In this document: positions 21,365 to 24,306 of the stretch, one piece after another | Layout: the number at the start of each line of letters is the position of its first letter | Position numbering within the stretch: the stretch's first letter is position 1 | Source of the DNA: a virus | IMG/VR virus record: IMGVR_UViG_3300032144_000319 | Span: 1-24,306 of that record | Length of the DNA: 24,306 nucleotides | Reading direction: 5' to 3' (one strand) | Position numbers and translations under genes: made by a program | The notes under the pieces: model-generated | Database searches by the model: none | Seen by the model: the letters and a program-made list of their open reading frames with translations, nothing else | What the model was told of the DNA's origin: nothing

Positions 21365-21603
21365 TGGACCTCTCCCATCACCCCCGCTGGCGGCAGGCCG
21401 TCGCCCGCAACCGCGCCCGCTTCGAACGCGGCGGCCCCGCCGAGCGCGCCCGCGTGCGCGACGAGCTCGACGCGCTGCGGGCGGAGCTCCTGGGCGAGCG
21501 CCACGTGCCCGAGGACGCGCTCGTACCGTCCCGCGTTGGCACTCGGTACGCGAGCCTGCGGGCGCTGACGCTGGCGCTCGGGCCCGCTGCCGCGTCAGAC
21601 TGA
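21364..21603 (+). CDS. Hypothetical 79-aa ORF directly before, and in frame with, the large terminase
   Basis: ATG 21364 overlaps the previous stop by one base (TGATG). The product (HPRWRQAVARNRARFERGGP, RARVRDELDALRAELLGERH) is helical and charged. It ends at TGA 21601-21603, followed by C. The downstream sequence stays open in the same frame through the entire terminase gene. It may be an independent small protein or the N-terminus of a readthrough terminase. Confidence 0.55.
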   Translation: MDLSHHPRWRQAVARNRARFERGGPAERARVRDELDALRAELLGERHVPEDALVPSRVGTRYASLRALTLALGPAAASD

Positions 21604-21717
21604 CGGATCGCCCGCCAGTTCTCCGAGGCCCGCGCCCTCGCGGTCGCGACGCACCTCGCCCCCAATAGCCCCCGCCGCTCGCCCTGGCGCCGTGACCTGC
21701 ACCGCGGCCAGACGCCC

Positions 21718-23040
21718 GTGTTCGCGCGCGCACACAAAAAGTTCATTCTCAAATGGGGCCGGCGCACGGGCAAATCGACCGCGCTCGCGGCCTGGCTCTG
21801 CGACGGCTGGCAGCTCTACCCGAACGAGCAAAGCGTCTTCATCGCACAGACGCAGGGCCACGCTTACCGCATCCTCTGGCGGACCCTCATCCGCTTCGAC
21901 GCCAAGTACAAGCTCGGCCTGAAGCTCGACGAGAGCAAGCTCACGGCCACCTTCCCGAACGGCTACCAGATTTGGGCGACCGGCTGCAGCACGCTGCGCG
22001 AGGCGGAGAAGATCCGCGGCGCCCGCTACCGGAGAGTCGCCATCGACGAGGCCGGGACCTTCGCGAGCGACCTGCTCGAGTACCTGATCGACGACGTCAT
22101 CGACCCGGCGCTGATGGATCTCGACGGCGAGCTCGCGCTCTCGGGCACCCCGGGCGTCATCCCCAAGGGCTTCTTCTACGAGCGCTGCACGGGCATCGGC
22201 GAAAACGGACCCGTCCCGGCCTGGCCGATGTTCGAGGCGACGTGTCTCGATAACCCCTTCGTGCGCGGCCGCGAGTACCTCAAGAAGAAGCTCGCCGAGA
22301 AGGGCTGGACCGAGGATAACCCCACGTTCCGGCGCGAGTATTTGGGCCAGTGGGTCATCGACTTCGACGCCATCATCTACCCCTTCGTCGGTAACCGGAA
22401 CGCCTTCAACGGCGCCGACCTGCCCACGAACCGGGGCCGCAACCGCACCATCATCAGCGTCGACATCGGCTGGCACCACGACACGGCCATCGTCGTCAGT
22501 ACCTCGCACCGCAACCACCCCGACGTGTGGTTCCGCAGCGTGTGGAAGGCGCCGCATCTCTTGCCCGGCCGCATCGCCATGGAGGTCGAGCGCCGCCGGC
22601 AGCCGCTCTTGCTCGCGGGCGACTCGGTCGAGCTCGTGATCGACTCGGGCGGAAGTGGCGCGAAGACAATCGCCGAAGAGCTCAAGGCAACGTACGGCCT
22701 ACCGTTCCAGGCCGCCGAAAAGCAGGGGAAGATTCTGGGCATCGAGCGCCTGCGCGGCTCGCTCCTCGACGGCACCGCGCACGTCGACCCCTTCGAGTGC
22801 GCGCCGCTCATCGCCGAGTGGAGCGCGCTTCCCTACAACGACGAACGCGACGACCACCACGAGCAGTACCCCGACCACTGCTCGGACGCGGCGCTGTACG
22901 GCTACCGCCAGCACCACCTGCCCTACCGCCCCGAGCACGAGCCGCCCAAGCCTGGCAGTAGCGAGTGGCAGGCCGAGCAGCGCAAGAAGGAGCGCCTGGC
23001 GGCTCAAAAGCGGGCGAAGAAGCTCGGCAAGGCGGCGTGA
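21718..23040 (+). CDS. terL: Terminase large subunit (packaging ATPase and nuclease)
   Basis: Cuts concatemeric DNA and pumps it into the prohead through the portal. From GTG 21718 (440 residues): Walker A GRRTGKST (14-21), Walker B VAIDE (Asp110, Glu111), coupling motif LSGTPG (141-146), and the RNase H-like nuclease acidic residues Asp249 (SVDIGWHHDT), Asp309 (VIDSGG) and Asp390 (HCSDAALYGYR). GTG 21718 has no ribosome site and leaves only 13 residues before Walker A. The Q-motif-like segment WRRDLHRGQTPVF lies upstream in the same open frame (21604 onward), where no ATG, GTG or TTG exists. The true product probably starts earlier, through a rare start codon (CTG 21697 or ATC 21607) or readthrough of TGA 21601. 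The downstream portal gene supports the assignment. Confidence 0.93.
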   Translation: MFARAHKKFILKWGRRTGKSTALAAWLCDGWQLYPNEQSVFIAQTQGHAYRILWRTLIRFDAKYKLGLKLDESKLTATFPNGYQIWATGCSTLREAEKIRGARYRRVAIDEAGTFASDLLEYLIDDVIDPALMDLDGELALSGTPGVIPKGFFYERCTGIGENGPVPAWPMFEATCLDNPFVRGREYLKKKLAEKGWTEDNPTFRREYLGQWVIDFDAIIYPFVGNRNAFNGADLPTNRGRNRTIISVDIGWHHDTAIVVSTSHRNHPDVWFRSVWKAPHLLPGRIAMEVERRRQPLLLAGDSVELVIDSGGSGAKTIAEELKATYGLPFQAAEKQGKILGIERLRGSLLDGTAHVDPFECAPLIAEWSALPYNDERDDHHEQYPDHCSDAALYGYRQHHLPYRPEHEPPKPGSSEWQAEQRKKERLAAQKRAKKLGKAA

Positions 23041-23057
23041 GTGCTACGCTCTTCGAG

Positions 23058-23112
23058 CCCGGGGTCGAGCTCTACGATTTGCGTTGCAACCTGAGGTCAC
23101 CTCGACCCCGGG
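23058..23112. repeat. 12-bp inverted repeat after terminase
   Basis: CCCGGGGTCGAG at 23058-23069 and its exact complement CTCGACCCCGGG at 23101-23112, 18 bases after the terminase stop, enclosing a 31-base loop that itself contains the palindrome GTTGCAAC. Outer GAG/CTC bases could extend the stem across a 2-base bulge. No T-run follows. It may cap the terminase mRNA or act as a protein-binding site. Confidence 0.55.
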
Positions 23113-23271
23113 TACTCACGCGCGCGTGCGCGTTCGGCATGACAAAGCCATACTTGAGCCGCGAGTCCCCGGGGCAGGAGCGGGTATCAGCGTCCCGCCG
23201 TCGGCAACCAGCCACGAAGTGTAAAAGCCGTTGGCAGCACGGCCCCGGGACGAGCTAACGGCAGCGGCGCG

Positions 23272-23463
23272 TCACCAGGGCGGGTTCGACAGCAGGTACT
23301 GCAGGACGGCGACGATGATGCCGCCAATGATCGCTCCCGGCGTCTGCTTGGCGGCACCCTTCGCAGCGCGCACGGGCAGGCTCGGGCGCGAGCTCGGGGG
23401 CGGCGGGGCTTTGCTCGAGATGCTCGGCGGTTCGTAGTCGGGCGGGGGAAAGTTCACGTTCAT
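23272..23463 (-). CDS. Possible small antisense-oriented membrane protein, 63 aa
   Basis: ATG 23463 on the minus strand, in the 550-base gap between terminase and portal where no plus-strand gene is credible. Residues 1-40 are Pro/Ser-rich (NFPPPDYEPPSISSKAPPPP). Residues 41-63 form a basic turn and one membrane helix (GAIIGGIIVAVLQYLLSNPP). The composition looks protein-like and the C-terminal helix is convincing. However, there is no good ribosome site, and its orientation opposes the whole late operon. It could be a C-tail-anchored regulator, a holin-like peptide, or a chance ORF. Confidence 0.4.
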   Translation of the reverse strand: MNVNFPPPDYEPPSISSKAPPPPSSRPSLPVRAAKGAAKQTPGAIIGGIIVAVLQYLLSNPPW

Positions 23464-23468
23464 TTCGA

Positions 23469-23512
23469 TTCGTTTCGTGTCGAAGCGGGTCGTTTTGCTT
23501 CGTTTCGGGTCG
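23469..23512. repeat. Direct repeat TTCGTTTCGTGTCG, 30-base period
   Basis: TTCGTTTCGTGTCG at 23469-23482 and TTCGTTTCGGGTCG at 23499-23512 (13 of 14 identical), with a related GTCGTTTTGCTTCG between. The stretch is T- and CG-rich compared with its surroundings. It lies 80-120 bases before the portal start and just upstream of the possible minus-strand gene. It could bind a regulator or a packaging protein. Confidence 0.5.
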
Positions 23513-23540
23513 CGCGAGACTGAGCGCGATGTTGCACCGT

Positions 23541-23589
23541 GATAGACGGCGCTTATCGACAAAGCCAAAACGCGCCGTCAGAGACTATC
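23541..23589 (+). promoter_or_regulatory. Hairpin in the portal gene leader
   Basis: GACGGCGC at 23545-23552 pairs with GCGCCGTC at 23572-23579. An outer GATAG (23541-23545) could alternatively pair with CTATC (23585-23589), ending one base before the ATG at 23591. The portal ATG has no Shine-Dalgarno, so this structure could control its translation or mark a processing site. Confidence 0.45.
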
Positions 23590-23590
23590 A

Positions 23591-24306
23591 ATGGCCGAAG
23601 AGAAGTCCGGCGCGTGCAAGCGCTGGAACGAGCTCGCGGACAAGGACGAAGCCGGACGCGAGGTCGCGCGCATCGTCGATTGGATCCGCAGTAACGACAC
23701 CGGGCGCCTCACCCGCTGCCAGGACGATCTCTCGCTCTACGAGGGCTGGCGCCTGCCCGGGCTCGAACCGAGCGCGTACCTGCGGCGGTCGAGCTACGAG
23801 CACGACGACTACAAGCGGCTGCGCTGGAACATCCCTCGTTCCCTCTGCCACACCGTGCAAGCCAAGCTCGCCGGCAAGAACCGCCCCAAGGTGCAGTTCG
23901 TCACGAGCTCGGCCTCCTGGCAGCAGCGCCGCCGCGCCTATCACCTCGACCGGTTCGCGGAAGCTCAGATGCACCTCCGGCAGGGCCAGCACGGCAACGT
24001 GTGGGAGCTCGGCGCGCTCGTCCTGCTGCACTCGCTCGTGCTCGGCGACGGCTTCGTCTACGTCTACGCCGACGACATCGAAGAGCAGGTCGCGCTCGAA
24101 CCGATCTTCCCCTGGCAGCTCTTCGTCGACCCGAACGACGCCGCCCAGGGCCCGGGCCCGAGCATGGCGCAGCAGCAGCTCCGCATGGGCCAGGAGCAGA
24201 ACCTGGGCGACGCGCTCAGCCTGGCGCGGAGCGGCCGCGGCAACGCCGCCGGCAACATGAAGATGGCCCTCTCGGAGAACGCGGCCACGAACGCCCAGAC
24301 CAACAT
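23591..24306 (+). CDS. Portal protein, 3' end outside window
   Basis: The frame runs from ATG 23591 to the window edge (238 residues). The portal ring sits at one vertex of the capsid and is the channel through which terminase drives DNA. Supporting segments: RRSSYEHDDYKRLRWNIPRS, LCHTVQAKLAGKNRPKVQFV, SASWQQRRRAYHLDRFAEAQ, then VLLHSLVLGDGFVYVYADD and ALEPIFPWQLFVDPNDA. The last resembles the P-W-E-L-x-V-D-P-x-D/E-A block found in phage portals of this style. It follows the large terminase, as is usual. The start has no ribosome site, and a leader hairpin precedes it. Confidence 0.82.
   Translation, partial: MAEEKSGACKRWNELADKDEAGREVARIVDWIRSNDTGRLTRCQDDLSLYEGWRLPGLEPSAYLRRSSYEHDDYKRLRWNIPRSLCHTVQAKLAGKNRPKVQFVTSSASWQQRRRAYHLDRFAEAQMHLRQGQHGNVWELGALVLLHSLVLGDGFVYVYADDIEEQVALEPIFPWQLFVDPNDAAQGPGPSMAQQQLRMGQEQNLGDALSLARSGRGNAAGNMKMALSENAATNAQTN

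Noticed and set aside
1-24306. CRISPR array or insertion sequence
   Set aside because: I saw no regularly spaced repeats with spacers and no transposase; the only short tandem repeats are those listed.

Overview
The window is part of a temperate, tailed double-stranded DNA phage genome. The DNA is very GC-rich, and genes are packed with 1- to 14-base overlaps. GTG starts are frequent and TTG is used occasionally. A phage of a high-GC bacterium is likely. A myxobacterial (Myxococcota) host is my best guess, because the attachment site lies inside the integrase coding region, an arrangement known from Myxococcus phage Mx8. No gene here proves the host.

Layout. (1) 3-5576, plus strand: late virion genes. 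These are a coiled-coil internal or ejection-type protein (open at the left edge), a 1106-residue glycine/alanine-rich ejection-type protein and a beta-rich surface-type protein. (2) 5557-9604, minus strand: a chain of small genes ending in the endolysin. It includes a RecE-like PD-(D/E)XK exonuclease and its companion protein. Its first gene sits behind an operator copy at 9609-9626. (3) 9699-13922, minus strand: a replication-initiation-type protein, the tyrosine integrase, an excisionase-like protein, small unknown genes and, first in transcription order, a ribbon-helix-helix repressor behind its own operator at 13937-13954. (4) 13923-14339: a control region without a convincing gene, containing a run of 13 G. 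(5) 14340-23040, plus strand: a GroES-like co-chaperonin, a putative small terminase, a von Willebrand A protein with a membrane protein just upstream, about a dozen small unknown genes, and the large terminase. (6) 23041-23590: a long gap with hairpins, repeats and a possible small minus-strand membrane protein. (7) 23591 to the right edge: the portal gene, cut by the window end.

How it fits together. The integrase ORF contains a copy of the 3' end of an alanine-type tRNA or tmRNA gene (11211-11241), with GYGGCAAA repeats on both sides. Phage genes flank this core on both sides, so it is an attP and not a prophage end. The sequence therefore represents free phage DNA, or a genome closed across the junction. 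Integration would replace about the last 117 residues of the integrase. The 18-bp operator next to the repressor gene recurs 4.3 kb away, in front of the recombination/lysis operon, with 16 of 18 bases identical. That suggests one repressor controls both transcription units. The most noteworthy points are the attP inside the integrase, the repressor with two operators, the GroES-like protein, the von Willebrand A unit, and a large terminase whose N-terminal motif lies upstream of any normal start codon and in frame with an upstream TGA.
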